Source of the DNA: Solirubrobacter soli DSM 22325 | Lineage (GTDB): Bacteria; Actinomycetota; Thermoleophilia; Solirubrobacterales; Solirubrobacteraceae | Reading direction: 5' to 3' | Assembly: GCF_000423665.1 (NCBI RefSeq) | Contig: NZ_KE384071.1 | Coordinates: forward strand, 310,001-374,000 | Length of the DNA: 64,000 nt | Part shown: piece after piece, positions 24,290 through 34,147 of the stretch | How positions within the stretch are numbered: position 1 is the stretch's first letter | Layout: every line of letters starts with the position of its first letter | Made by a program: the position numbers and the translations under genes | The notes under the pieces: generated by a model | Seen by the model: the letters and a program-made list of their open reading frames with translations, nothing else | Database searches by the model: none | What the model was told of the DNA's origin: nothing

Positions 24290-24573
24290 GCCGGCGGCTC
24301 GATTCTGTATCCCAATACGAGCGTCGCTCGAAGCGTCTCGATCGCCATCCGTCGGTCAATTCGCTTCTCGGACTCGGGCAGCCGGTCGTACGGGACGAGA
24401 CAAGGGTGTCTCCGAAGACCATCGTCACGTGTATCCCCGAACGTCCACCCCTGATCGAGGCGCTCCTGCGCCCAGACGTCGTGCGTGTGCTCGGCGAGCG
24501 CTTCGACGAGGGCGCTGAGTTGCGGGGGCAGGGAGACGCCCGCCGTGTCGATCGGACGCGGAACGTAACGCAC
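24286..24573 (-). CDS. RyR (ryanodine receptor repeat) domain protein
   Basis: A 95-residue protein that is essentially one RyR domain: LSALVEALAEHTHDVWAQER at 19-38, GWTFGDTRDDGLRRHPCLVPY at 42-62, LPESEKRIDR at 65-74 and ETLRATLVLGY at 79-89. Bacterial RyR domains are known from predicted nucleotide-signalling and conflict systems, often near TIR domains, where a ligand-sensing role is proposed. The GTG start is preceded by AGGAAG ten bases upstream. It begins six bases after the YCII stop, so it could be the last gene of that transcript. Its stop overlaps the stop of the TIR-nucleosidase gene. Functional linkage to that gene is inferred from position and domain types. Confidence 0.75.
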   Translation of the reverse strand: MRYVPRPIDTAGVSLPPQLSALVEALAEHTHDVWAQERLDQGWTFGDTRDDGLRRHPCLVPYDRLPESEKRIDRRMAIETLRATLVLGYRIEPPA

Positions 24574-24579
24574 GGCGGC

Positions 24580-24888
24580 CTAGCTTCCTGAAGCTGAACG
24601 ACGGAGATACGCCGCCCGGAACGGGCGCAGCTCACCACGGGCGATGCCGCTCGCGATCGTGGGGTCTTCCTCCATGTACGCGCGGGCGGCGTCCTCGTCG
24701 GGCGCCTCGAACACGCAGATGCCGGTGTTGATCTGGCCCAGCGTCGGCCCGGCGAGGATCAGCGAGCCCTCGTCCAAGCGGCGCTGGAGCAGCTGCATGT
24801 GCTCGCCCCAGACGGCCTGCTCGTCCGGCGTCATCGTCGCGCCGAAGTTCTCGCGGGGCGCGTGGATGAAGTAGACCCATTGGCTCAT
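24580..24888 (-). CDS. YCII-family protein
   Basis: A 102-residue YCII-related (dimeric alpha+beta barrel) protein: WVYFIHAPRENFGATMTPDE, then GSLILAGPTLGQINTGICVFEAPDEDAARAYMEEDP and LRPFRAAY. The His and Asp positions typical of YciI are partly conserved. Family members are small putative enzymes of unknown substrate. It overlaps the MFS stop by four bases (ATGA) and precedes the RyR gene by six. Confidence 0.85.
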   Translation of the reverse strand: MSQWVYFIHAPRENFGATMTPDEQAVWGEHMQLLQRRLDEGSLILAGPTLGQINTGICVFEAPDEDAARAYMEEDPTIASGIARGELRPFRAAYLRRSASGS

Positions 24889-26066
24889 GTCGCGAGCCTA
24901 TCCCGCGGTTCGCGCACCAGGAGGGCGGGAACGAACGCCAGCGTGAGCAGGCCCGCGAGCACGACCCAGATCGCCCGGTAGGTGCCGGCGACGTCCGCGA
25001 CGAGGCCGAGCACCGGCGGCGTGAGCGTGACCGCGGTGACGGTGAAGGTGATCGCGAAACCGGTCGTGGCGCCGACGCGGCCGGCCGGGGCGAGCTCGGC
25101 GAGCATCGTCACCCACAGCCCCTGGAAGCCGACGACCGAGGCGCCGGCGACGGCGGCGACGCCCATCAGCACGGCGAACGGCGCCGAGCGGGGAACGGCC
25201 ACCAGCAACAGCGCCGCGAGCAGGCCGGTCGTGGTCAGCGCGAGCAGCATCGGCTTGCGGCGCGGCTTGTCGCCGCGGTCGCTCAGCCAGCCCCAGAGCA
25301 GGCGCCCGCCGATCCCGAAGGCCTGCGCGACGACGACCAGGATCGACGCGGAGGCCAGCGAGCGGCCGGTCGCCTCGTGAACGTCGAGGGCGAGGAACGC
25401 GAGCAGCGAATACTGGCCGACGACGACCAGGCTCCCCCACAGCGTGGTCAGCTTGACGTCGCGGTCGCGCCCGGGCGACGGGCCGTGCGACGCGATCGGG
25501 CGCTCGGAGCGTTCGAGCTCCACCCGCAGGAGCGGGAGGACGAACGCCACCGTGAGCACGCCCGCGACGACCAGCGCCCAGCGCCACCCGGCGGCGTGCG
25601 CGAGCGACGGCAGCGCGGCGGTGGCGATCAGCCCGCCCAGTGGGATCCCGGTCTGGCGCACGCCGAGCGCGAGCCCGTGGCGGTGCGGCGGGAACGCGGC
25701 CAGCACCATCCGCCCGCCGGCGGGCGTCGCCGCGGCGCTCGCCGCGCCTGAGAGAAGGAAGAGGCCGCACAGCGCGGCGACGGGTGCGCTCGCAGCGAGG
25801 ACCGTCAGCGCGCCTCCGGCCATCCCGCCCGCGATCAACACCCGCCGCTCGCCGAAGCGGTCGGCGGCGATGCCCGCGGCGTAGGAGCCGACGATCCGCC
25901 CCAACGGGAAGCACGCCACGATCAGCCCCGCGACCGCGGCGCTCACCCCGAGGTCGGTCTTGATGAACCCGGTCAGCGCCGGGATGCCCTGCTCGGTGAT
26001 CGAGAACCCGACCTGCGCGACGACCGCCAGCCCAAGGACGCCCCAGGTCTTGCGACTTACTCGCAC
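24885..26066 (-). CDS. MFS transporter
   Basis: A 393-residue major facilitator with 12 predicted helices. The loop 2-3 motif is GRIVGSYAAGIAADRFGERR, consistent with MFS motif A, and a related motif at the second-half junction reads GRLLWGWLSDRGDKPRR. It is close to the CynX/NimT or oxalate-formate-like branch by general pattern, but the substrate cannot be told. The start is uncertain: GTG at 26066 gives a clean N-terminus, while an in-frame TTG at 26078 would extend it by four residues. Both overlap the end of the LRR gene slightly. It is coupled to YCII downstream. Confidence 0.87.
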   Translation of the reverse strand: MRVSRKTWGVLGLAVVAQVGFSITEQGIPALTGFIKTDLGVSAAVAGLIVACFPLGRIVGSYAAGIAADRFGERRVLIAGGMAGGALTVLAASAPVAALCGLFLLSGAASAAATPAGGRMVLAAFPPHRHGLALGVRQTGIPLGGLIATAALPSLAHAAGWRWALVVAGVLTVAFVLPLLRVELERSERPIASHGPSPGRDRDVKLTTLWGSLVVVGQYSLLAFLALDVHEATGRSLASASILVVVAQAFGIGGRLLWGWLSDRGDKPRRKPMLLALTTTGLLAALLLVAVPRSAPFAVLMGVAAVAGASVVGFQGLWVTMLAELAPAGRVGATTGFAITFTVTAVTLTPPVLGLVADVAGTYRAIWVVLAGLLTLAFVPALLVREPRDRLAT

Positions 26067-26563
26067 AGCACGACGCAACCGCGGTCGACGAGCGCCGCGG
26101 GCGGCTCGTAGACCTCATTCCAGCGCAGGTCGAGCTTCTCCAGGCGGGGCAGCTCGGCGATCCAGTCGGGCACGGACGTCAACGCGTTCGCGCGCAGGTC
26201 GATCAGACGCAGCTCGGTGAACGCCCGCACCTGCTCGGGGAACACGGTGAACGCGTTCCGGCGCAGGTGCAGCTCGCGCAGCTTCGGCAGCGCGACGTCC
26301 GGGAACGCGCTGAGCCCGAGGTCGAGCATGCGCAACTCGATCAGCTCCGGCAGATCCGGCAGCGCCAGCTCACGCCACGGGTTCTCGGAGATGTTCAGGT
26401 AGGTCAGCGAGGGCGGCAGCGCGGGCAGCGAGGTCAGCGCGTTCTCGTGCAGGTAGAGGATCTCCAGCCGCGTCAGCGCCGACAGATCGGGAACGCTGCG
26501 CAGCGCGTTGTGGCCGAGATCGAGCGTGCGCAGGTTCGGCAGCGCGCCGTAGAAGTCCGGCAC
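26057..26563 (-). CDS. Leucine-rich-repeat protein
   Basis: A 168-residue protein of about seven LRR units (L-x-x-L-x-L-x-x-N-x-L-x-x-x-P), for example LPNLRTLDLGHNALRSVPDL, LTRLEILYLHENALTSLPAL and LPRLEKLDLRWNEVYEPPAA. There is no signal peptide or anchor, so it should be a cytosolic protein-binding scaffold. The only canonical start is GTG at 26563, but the frame upstream (26564-26623, DDELERLYTCELGIESVPD) clearly continues the repeat pattern. Translation may therefore start at a CTG (26623 or 26635) near the stop of the upstream gene. It sits between the nucleosidase-like-tail protein and the MFS gene on the same strand. Confidence 0.8.
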   Translation of the reverse strand: MPDFYGALPNLRTLDLGHNALRSVPDLSALTRLEILYLHENALTSLPALPPSLTYLNISENPWRELALPDLPELIELRMLDLGLSAFPDVALPKLRELHLRRNAFTVFPEQVRAFTELRLIDLRANALTSVPDWIAELPRLEKLDLRWNEVYEPPAALVDRGCVVLCE

Positions 26564-26631
26564 GGACTCGATCCCGAGCTCGCAGGTGTACAGCCGCTCC
26601 AGCTCGTCGTCAGGGGCCTCCAGGAGACCCC

Positions 26632-28356
26632 TCAGCCGTCGTACAGCCCCTCCAGCGCCAGGATCCGGCGCATGATCGCCACCGACGACGCGTAGGTCGA
26701 GTCCAGGCCGTAGTAGGACAGCCCGCGGGCACCGAGCGTGCGCGCCTGCGAGTACGGCGTGTCAGAGGCGTAGTGGATGATGCCGAGGTCGATCGGGAGC
26801 TTGGCGAAGTTGACCGCCTCGCCCTGCGGGTAGCGGTCGGCGTCGGCGATCTCGTAGACCGCGTTGCAGAACGGACCCGCCTCCATCTCCACCACCGTGT
26901 AGGCCTCGCGGTAGTAGAAGTCGAGGTAGTTGCGGTTCTGCAGGAAGGTCGACTTGACCGTGACCGCGCGCTGGTTGTCGAGGCCGCTTCCGAAGACCAG
27001 GTACGGCGCGACGTCGTCGAAGCTGAACGCGTTGTCGAGCCAATAGGTCGACCCCGAGTGCTCGTCGTGGATGACGCCCGAGATCAGGACGTCGCCGACG
27101 TCGGCGTTCAGCGTCGCCGCCTTGCCGAGCACGTAGACGCCGCGGAGGGTGTCGTGCGCGGTCGTGATCTCGCGCAGGATGTTGTACGCGGCGAGGCCGA
27201 GCGGGTACTCGATGTTCACGACCACGCCGGGGGCGTGGGCGAGGCGCTCCGGGTCGATCGGCCCGAGCCGCGAGTCCAGCCCCGCCGGGTCGAGCTGCGA
27301 GAGCTCGATCACCTGCGCGCTGACCCGCAGGCCGGTGCGCGACGAGAGGTGCCTGACGCCGACCTCGTGCTCGTGCCGGCGCCGCAGCTCCCACGCTGGG
27401 CTGTCATCCGGCTGGGACTCGTAGTACAGCCGCGCGCCGTAGTAGAGGAAGTTCTCCCACGAGCCTTCGGTGCGGCCCGTCCGGAAGCGCTCGAGCTCCT
27501 CGTTGAGGTAGTCGGGGCCGGAGCGCTCCACGAAGTCCACGATCTCGTCCGCGCTCGCGCCGGCGGTGCGCGTCAGCAGGTTGATCAGGGAGTGCGTGTT
27601 GGAGGAGACGAAGTACATCGGCCGGTCCGACAGGCCCTGGTCGGTCAGCGTCGCGCGGATCGGCGCCCACCAGCGGCGGGTGAGCCGCGCGTACCCCGCC
27701 TGCGAGCCGCCGAGCATCCGCAGGCGCAGGTTGAGCTTGCGGTCGCGGACCTCGTTCACGAACCCGGCGAGTCCCTCCGGCCACGACTCGCCCATCCGGG
27801 TCCAGTCGTCCTCGGAGCCGCCGATCGTGTCGGCGACGTCGAGCGGCTCGGGGTCCTCCGGCAGGTCCGCGGAGCGCAGCAGCGTGTGCAGCTTGTTCCA
27901 CTCGAGCTGGTAGGCGACCAGCGTCGGGATCGCGTCGTCGAGATCGCTGGTGGAGGCCAGCAGCACGGCCAGCGTGCCCTGACCGGAGTCGTACCAGCGC
28001 CGCCGCCGGGCGGGTGCCTCGACCGCCTCCCAGTCCTCGATCCGCCCGACCCCGGCCCGCGAGAACGCCTCCGCCTCCTGGCCGACGACGATCACGCTCG
28101 CCTTCCAGATCGACGCGGGCAGCCGTCGCAGCGCGTACAGGAACGCGCCGAGGTCCGGCGACTGCATGTCGTGGGCGAGCGCGTGCAGGCTCGAGTTCAT
28201 CGCCGCGTGCGAGGGCTCGAGGACCCGCAGCATGGTCTCGCCCGACGAGCGCAGCAGCGTCGTGTACGTCCGGTGGTAGAGCTCGACCTCGTCGGAGGCC
28301 TGACGCAGGGTCGAACCGTTGTCGACGGGTGGGACGCGAAGGCGAGGGACGGCCAT
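26632..28356 (-). CDS. Uncharacterised protein with nucleoside-phosphorylase-like C-terminus
   Basis: A 574-residue soluble protein with no close functional match that I can name. The N-terminal half is helical with a charged RRRRWYDSG segment near 120. The C-terminal part (about 370-570) has features of the purine-nucleoside-phosphorylase fold: VVNIEYPLGLAAYNILRE, GVYVLGKAATLNADVGDVLIS and TVVEMEAGPFCNAVYE, the last like the VxMEA ribose-binding motif. It may correspond to a DUF6909-type family, but this is from memory and uncertain. It is the first gene of a same-strand string running to the RyR gene at 24286. Confidence 0.6.
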   Translation of the reverse strand: MAVPRLRVPPVDNGSTLRQASDEVELYHRTYTTLLRSSGETMLRVLEPSHAAMNSSLHALAHDMQSPDLGAFLYALRRLPASIWKASVIVVGQEAEAFSRAGVGRIEDWEAVEAPARRRRWYDSGQGTLAVLLASTSDLDDAIPTLVAYQLEWNKLHTLLRSADLPEDPEPLDVADTIGGSEDDWTRMGESWPEGLAGFVNEVRDRKLNLRLRMLGGSQAGYARLTRRWWAPIRATLTDQGLSDRPMYFVSSNTHSLINLLTRTAGASADEIVDFVERSGPDYLNEELERFRTGRTEGSWENFLYYGARLYYESQPDDSPAWELRRRHEHEVGVRHLSSRTGLRVSAQVIELSQLDPAGLDSRLGPIDPERLAHAPGVVVNIEYPLGLAAYNILREITTAHDTLRGVYVLGKAATLNADVGDVLISGVIHDEHSGSTYWLDNAFSFDDVAPYLVFGSGLDNQRAVTVKSTFLQNRNYLDFYYREAYTVVEMEAGPFCNAVYEIADADRYPQGEAVNFAKLPIDLGIIHYASDTPYSQARTLGARGLSYYGLDSTYASSVAIMRRILALEGLYDG

Positions 28357-28365
28357 GGATTGACG

Positions 28366-29724
28366 CTAGCGCACCGTGGGGAACCCGGCGCGGGTCCACG
28401 CGGGGACGCCGCCGTCGACCACGTGGAAGACCTGGCGGGCGCCGTAGCGCTGGATCAGGCTCGCGCCGACCGCGGCGCGCTGGCCGCTCGCGCACACCAC
28501 CGCGATCGGGCGGGTGGTGTCGAGGCCGTCCGGGAGCTCGCGGATGCCGTGGTAGGGAGCGAAGTACGAGCCGGGGATGTGGCCCGCCTCCCACTCGTCG
28601 CGCTCGCGGACGTCGAGCACCTGCAGGGTGTCGGCGCGCTCGTGCAGCTCCGGCACGGTCAGGCGGGGGATCGACTGGGTCGGCAGGCGCTCCTCGCGCC
28701 AGCTCGTCATCCCGCCCGCGAGGTAGCCCGCGATCCGGCCGACGCCGACCGCGGCGGCGAGCTCGACCGCCTGCAGCGCGTCGTCGTCATCGCGGCCGAC
28801 CAGCACGACGGGTGTGTCCGGGCCGGCGATCCACGCCAGCCGCGTGCCGAAGCCGGACTGCAGGACGGTGTTGGAGATCGCTCCCGGGATGTGGGCCTCG
28901 TCGAACTGGAGCGCGGTGCGGATGTCGATCACCGGCACGTTGCTCTGCTCGACCTGGCGAGGCGTGAGCGGCTCGGCGTCCAGCGGCCGCCGTTCGAGCG
29001 GGCCTTTGTTGATCGCCACGATCGCCTGGAAGTTCGGCGGCTGGGGGCGGAGGTTCGCGGTCGAGCGCTCGACGAACGCCGCCTCGTCGCCTTCGTTGAG
29101 CAGCGCGTTGTGGCGGCGCTCGTACCCGATCGTCGTCGACACCTTCAGGTCCATCGACGGACCACCGCACAGCGACCCGCCGAGGTGCCCCGGCCAGACC
29201 TCGACGTCGTCGCCGAGCTCGAGCAGGGTCCGCATGGAGGCGAAGATCCCGCGGGCGCCGTCGGCCTTCTCGACTGCCAGATCGGGGCGCGCGATGTCGC
29301 CGACGAAGAGCGAGTCGCCGGTCAGCACGGCCCACGGCTCGTCACCGCGCGCGGTGTCGACCAACACGAACGCCGTGTGCTCGGGCCGGTGCCCGGGCGT
29401 GTGGACCGCGCGGACGACGACGCTTCCGAGTCTCAGCTCCCAGCCGTCCGTGAACGGCTCGTGCTCGTACTCGGCCGCGGCCAGCTCGTGGATGTGGATC
29501 AGCGCGCCGGTCGCCGCGGCGAGCCGGCCGTGGCCGGAGACGTGGTCGGCGTGGTTGTGGGTCTCGAGGATGTGCTCGATGTGGACGCCCAGGTAGCGCG
29601 CCACGCGCAGGTACTCGCCGATGTCGAGCTTCGGGTCGACGACCGCGGCCACGCCGGCGTCCTCGTCGCCGATCAGGTAGGACGCGCAGCCGAGGTCCTC
29701 GTGGGCGATCTGGCGGAAGATCAC
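28366..29724 (-). CDS. MBL-fold hydrolase with two rhodanese domains (persulfide dioxygenase-like)
   Basis: A 452-residue protein. Residues 1-225 are a metallo-beta-lactamase domain with THNHADHVSG (metal ligands), TPGHRPEHTAF and WPGHLGGSLCG. Two rhodanese domains follow at about 265-350 and 360-450. The first lacks a catalytic cysteine (loop VLVGRDDD), while the second has VVCASGQRAA with C in the active loop. The layout matches ETHE1/CstB-like persulfide dioxygenase-rhodanese fusions for sulfide detoxification. GTG at 29724 is chosen because family members start at exactly this IFRQIxHEDLGCASY segment. Divergent from the Clp-like gene. Confidence 0.87.
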   Translation of the reverse strand: MIFRQIAHEDLGCASYLIGDEDAGVAAVVDPKLDIGEYLRVARYLGVHIEHILETHNHADHVSGHGRLAAATGALIHIHELAAAEYEHEPFTDGWELRLGSVVVRAVHTPGHRPEHTAFVLVDTARGDEPWAVLTGDSLFVGDIARPDLAVEKADGARGIFASMRTLLELGDDVEVWPGHLGGSLCGGPSMDLKVSTTIGYERRHNALLNEGDEAAFVERSTANLRPQPPNFQAIVAINKGPLERRPLDAEPLTPRQVEQSNVPVIDIRTALQFDEAHIPGAISNTVLQSGFGTRLAWIAGPDTPVVLVGRDDDDALQAVELAAAVGVGRIAGYLAGGMTSWREERLPTQSIPRLTVPELHERADTLQVLDVRERDEWEAGHIPGSYFAPYHGIRELPDGLDTTRPIAVVCASGQRAAVGASLIQRYGARQVFHVVDGGVPAWTRAGFPTVR

Positions 29725-29777
29725 AACTCGGAACCGTACAGTGCGCGTCATCACATTGCGCGTGCAACCATGTCGCT

Positions 29778-29790
29778 AATCTTAGTGACC

Positions 29791-29802
<12 letters not shown>
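29778..29802. promoter_or_regulatory. HAIR-like inverted repeat at the start of the Clp-like gene
   Basis: AATCTTAGT and ACTGAGATT (8 of 9 complementary) separated by seven bases. The N7 spacing and the CTTAGT/ACTGAG cores resemble the HspR-associated HAIR element (CTTGAGT-N7-ACTCAAG) of actinobacteria. It overlaps the likely GTG start at 29791, so binding would block expression of the unfoldase. Confidence 0.55.
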
Positions 29803-31794
<1,992 letters not shown>

Positions 31795-31803
31795 AGACAA
31801 CCT

Positions 31804-31820
31804 AAGGTGCCTGGCACTTT
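31804..31820. repeat. REP-like palindrome (GTGCC-T-GGCAC type)
   Basis: AAGGTGCCTGGCACTTT, a 5-bp perfect inverted repeat with one-base centre flanked by AAG/CTT. Short intergenic palindromes of this form are dispersed in many bacterial genomes. Related-looking elements are at 48098-48115 and 55178-55196 in this window, each next to TTTAGG-like sequence. Confidence 0.5.
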
Positions 31821-31832
31821 AGGGACGGTTTA

Positions 31833-31861
31833 GGAACGCCGCCCGCAGCGGGCGGCGTTCC
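31833..31861. terminator. Strong hairpin after the Clp-like gene
   Basis: A 12-bp perfect GC-rich stem (GGAACGCCGCCC at 31833-31844 with 31850-31861) and five-base loop, lying between two convergent genes (Clp-like ending 31794 and efeB ending 31904). There is no long T run, so it is probably a bidirectional hairpin terminator or barrier rather than a classical intrinsic one. Confidence 0.65.
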
Positions 31862-31903
31862 GACGTTAAACCCACCCAAGGGGTAGGGCAATTTAGGTGG
31901 GGT

Positions 31904-33058
31904 TTAGGTTCTGAACAGTGGCGAGCCGACCCAGTCGCCCGGGCGGGCCGCGCCCGGTGGGGCGTAGAAGTAGCCGCCTCCGACCGGGGTGATGTAGTCG
32001 GTCATCGGCTCGCCCGCCAATCGCTTCTGCAAGGTCGCGAACTGGCGGGAGATGTCCTGGTTGAAGGCGACGAAGATCAGGCCCTGGTCGAGTTGGCCGG
32101 CGGCGTCGAAGCCGCGGTGGTAGTTGAAGCCGCGGCGGAGGATGCGGCCGTCGCCCGCGTCGTGGGCGAGGCGGATGTGGGCGTCCGTCGCGATCCGCTC
32201 GCCCTTCGGATCCCGGTCGAGCTTCGGGTCCTGGAACTCGGTGCGACCGCCGAGCGGGGCGCCCGTGTCGCGGCGCCGGCCGATCATCGTCTCCTGCTCG
32301 CGCAGCCCGACGCGGTCCCAGAACTCCACGTGCATGCGGATGACCCGCACGACCTGGAACGTGCCGCCGTCCGGCGTCCAGACCAGGCGGCGCATCAGCG
32401 CGTCATCGTGGATGTCCGGGTTCGCGGTGCCGTCGCGGAAACCGAACAGATTGCGGCGCGACCCGCCGTCACGCGCGGCGCCCTGGAAGCCGTCGATGGT
32501 CCACCGCAGCGCGAACGCGTCGCGCACCGGCCGGAGCAGCTCGCGCAGCGTGTGCACGACGGTGTCGCGTCGGTTGGCGCAGATCTGCAGCAGCACGTCG
32601 CCGTGGCAGCGCGCCGGGTCGAGATCGTCGTCGGCGAACGCGGGCATCCGCGTCAGGCCCGCCGGCGGCTTCAGCCCGAACCGGCGATCGAACAGCGACG
32701 CGCCGAACGAGATCGTCACCGTCAGGCGGTCGGGGGCGATCACCGGCCCGAGCGTGCCCGAGTCGCCCGGCGGGTCGTCGACCTCGCCGATCCGCGCCGT
32801 CGTGCCCTGGGTGAGCTCCCGCGCCCGCGAGCTCAATGCCTCCAGCGCGCTGGCGAGCTGGCCGCGGTCGAGCGCGATCGCGTCCAGCGCGGCGAACGTC
32901 GCCTCGTTGTCGCCCGGCGTGATCACACCAGCCTGGTGGGGACCGTCGAACGGGATCGCGTCGCTCGACGACGGCTCGCGAGCGGCCAGCGACGGTGCGG
33001 CGACGCCGAGCCCCGCGACGGCGGACCCCGCCAGGAAGGCGCGGCGCGAGACCCTCAT
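31904..33058 (-). CDS. efeB: Dyp-type haem peroxidase EfeB-like, Tat-exported
   Basis: A 384-residue protein with a Tat signal (SRRAFLAG, residues 4-11). The peroxidase core has GFRDGT at 206-211 with distal Asp D209, the likely proximal haem ligand H294 (TDAHIRLAH), and catalytic Arg in LRRGFNY near 308-313. It is the DyP component of ferrous-iron/haem uptake systems (EfeUOB) and may also act as a general dye-decolourising peroxidase. The start overlaps the efeO stop by four bases, giving an efeO-efeB operon. The EfeU permease is not adjacent, at least on this side. Confidence 0.9.
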   Translation of the reverse strand: MRVSRRAFLAGSAVAGLGVAAPSLAAREPSSSDAIPFDGPHQAGVITPGDNEATFAALDAIALDRGQLASALEALSSRARELTQGTTARIGEVDDPPGDSGTLGPVIAPDRLTVTISFGASLFDRRFGLKPPAGLTRMPAFADDDLDPARCHGDVLLQICANRRDTVVHTLRELLRPVRDAFALRWTIDGFQGAARDGGSRRNLFGFRDGTANPDIHDDALMRRLVWTPDGGTFQVVRVIRMHVEFWDRVGLREQETMIGRRRDTGAPLGGRTEFQDPKLDRDPKGERIATDAHIRLAHDAGDGRILRRGFNYHRGFDAAGQLDQGLIFVAFNQDISRQFATLQKRLAGEPMTDYITPVGGGYFYAPPGAARPGDWVGSPLFRT

Positions 33059-34023
33059 CGCAGCGCGGGGATCGAAGCAGGCAGGGACGTCTCGAGCGCC
33101 CCCGGCACGCCGGCCAGCGCCTCGAGCGCCGCCCCGAGCTGGCCGAGGAGCCGCTGACGCTGCGCCCGCGGCAGCGCCGACGGCGCCGGCCAGGCGCCCC
33201 GCTCGCGCCGGATCACCGTCAGCGTGGCCGAAAGCTGCGTCAGCCGCGAGTCGACAGTCTGCAACACGTCGCCCCGCCCGGCCAGCACACCGTGCAGCGT
33301 CGAGATCACCTCCCGCGTCGCGGCGACACCGTCGGCCGTCGCACGCACGCCGGTCGCGTCGCCGAGACGGTCGCGCTGGACGTCTTCGAGGATCTCGTGC
33401 GCGCGGATCGCGTAGTCGACCGGAGCGAGGTCGGCGTGGCGCAGCGCGGCGGGAAGAGCGTGCGCCGCGACGGCGAGCGAGCGCGCCGCACGCGCGTCGA
33501 GCGGGTCGCGCAGCAGCGTGGCGAGCGCGCCCGTGACCCGCGCGTCGAGGTCGCCGAGGGCGCCGTACGCGGCGCCGACGAGGAGCCAGCGGTCGAACGC
33601 GGCGTCGGCCGCGCGGCGGGCGGCGGCGCGTGACGAACCGGCGCGCAGAGCGTCGGACGCGCGGCGGGCGGCGACGCGTGACGAGCCGGCGCGCAGAGCG
33701 TCGGCCTCGCGGATCAGCGCTCGCGCCTGGCCGACGGCGTAGGCGCGGTAGCGGGCGATCGGGCGCGCGAACGCGGCCTCCGGGAGCGGGACGAGGTCCG
33801 GGTGCTTGCCGTCCTCGACCGCCGCGTCGGCGGCCTGCTGGGGTGACATCTTCGTGCCGGCGACCGTGCCGTCAGCGCGGCTCGACGAAGCTCCCGGGGC
33901 GATCGCGACGTGCGGCGCCGCGGCGGCCTCCGGCTCGGGGTCGCGATTGACGATCCCAAGGACGCCCGCGGCCACGACGACGGCCGCGAGAACAGCGATC
34001 ACGAGACGCATCCGAGTCGACAC
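33055..34023 (-). CDS. efeO: EfeO-like (imelysin/M75) iron-uptake lipoprotein-type component
   Basis: A 322-residue protein with one N-terminal transmembrane or signal segment (about 6-24; no lipobox). The C-terminal two thirds follow the EfeO/imelysin helical pattern, including VDYAIRAHEILEDVQRDRL with the M75 HxxE-like metal motif. It is shorter than E. coli EfeO, and the cupredoxin domain is missing. Residues near 108-140 contain two copies of DALRAGSSRxAARRA, a 16-residue duplication (DNA at 33611-33704). Periplasmic ferrous/ferric capture together with EfeB is the family role. Confidence 0.75.
   Translation of the reverse strand: MSTRMRLVIAVLAAVVVAAGVLGIVNRDPEPEAAAAPHVAIAPGASSSRADGTVAGTKMSPQQAADAAVEDGKHPDLVPLPEAAFARPIARYRAYAVGQARALIREADALRAGSSRVAARRASDALRAGSSRAAARRAADAAFDRWLLVGAAYGALGDLDARVTGALATLLRDPLDARAARSLAVAAHALPAALRHADLAPVDYAIRAHEILEDVQRDRLGDATGVRATADGVAATREVISTLHGVLAGRGDVLQTVDSRLTQLSATLTVIRRERGAWPAPSALPRAQRQRLLGQLGAALEALAGVPGALETSLPASIPALR
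33611..33704 (-). repeat. 48-nt direct repeat inside efeO
   Basis: Two 46-nt copies (33611-33656 and 33659-33704) with a period of 48 and only about two mismatches. They encode a duplicated Ala/Arg-rich helix segment. The high identity suggests a recent in-frame duplication. Confidence 0.85.
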
Positions 34024-34068
34024 TAGGCGGCCCGGAAACCTGACTCGTGAACGCCGCGTTATCGCCCA

Positions 34069-34092
34069 TGAGAGCGAAAAGGCCTGCTCTCA
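34069..34092. promoter_or_regulatory. Inverted repeat in the efeO / phosphoesterase divergent promoter
   Basis: TGAGAGC at 34069-34075 and GCTCTCA at 34086-34092 with a ten-base spacer, in the 124-base region between efeO (minus) and the secreted phosphoesterase (plus). It may be an operator for iron or phosphate control. It does not resemble a canonical Fur or Pho box. Confidence 0.35.
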
Positions 34093-34147
34093 CGCGTAAT
34101 TCAGGGTAACGCTGCGGTCACACGGGAGCAGCGCATCAGCGCTTTGG

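Noticed and set aside
22043..28400. Prophage or integrative element carrying the TIR gene
   Set aside because: No integrase, transposase, attachment repeats or tRNA target are visible at either side. Only codon usage hints at transfer.
26773..29700. Very long open frame on the plus strand joined to the Clp-like gene
   Set aside because: It is antisense to three well-supported minus-strand genes, is Arg/Asp/Val-rich as expected of a GC-rich shadow frame, and shows no domain before the Clp zinc ribbon.
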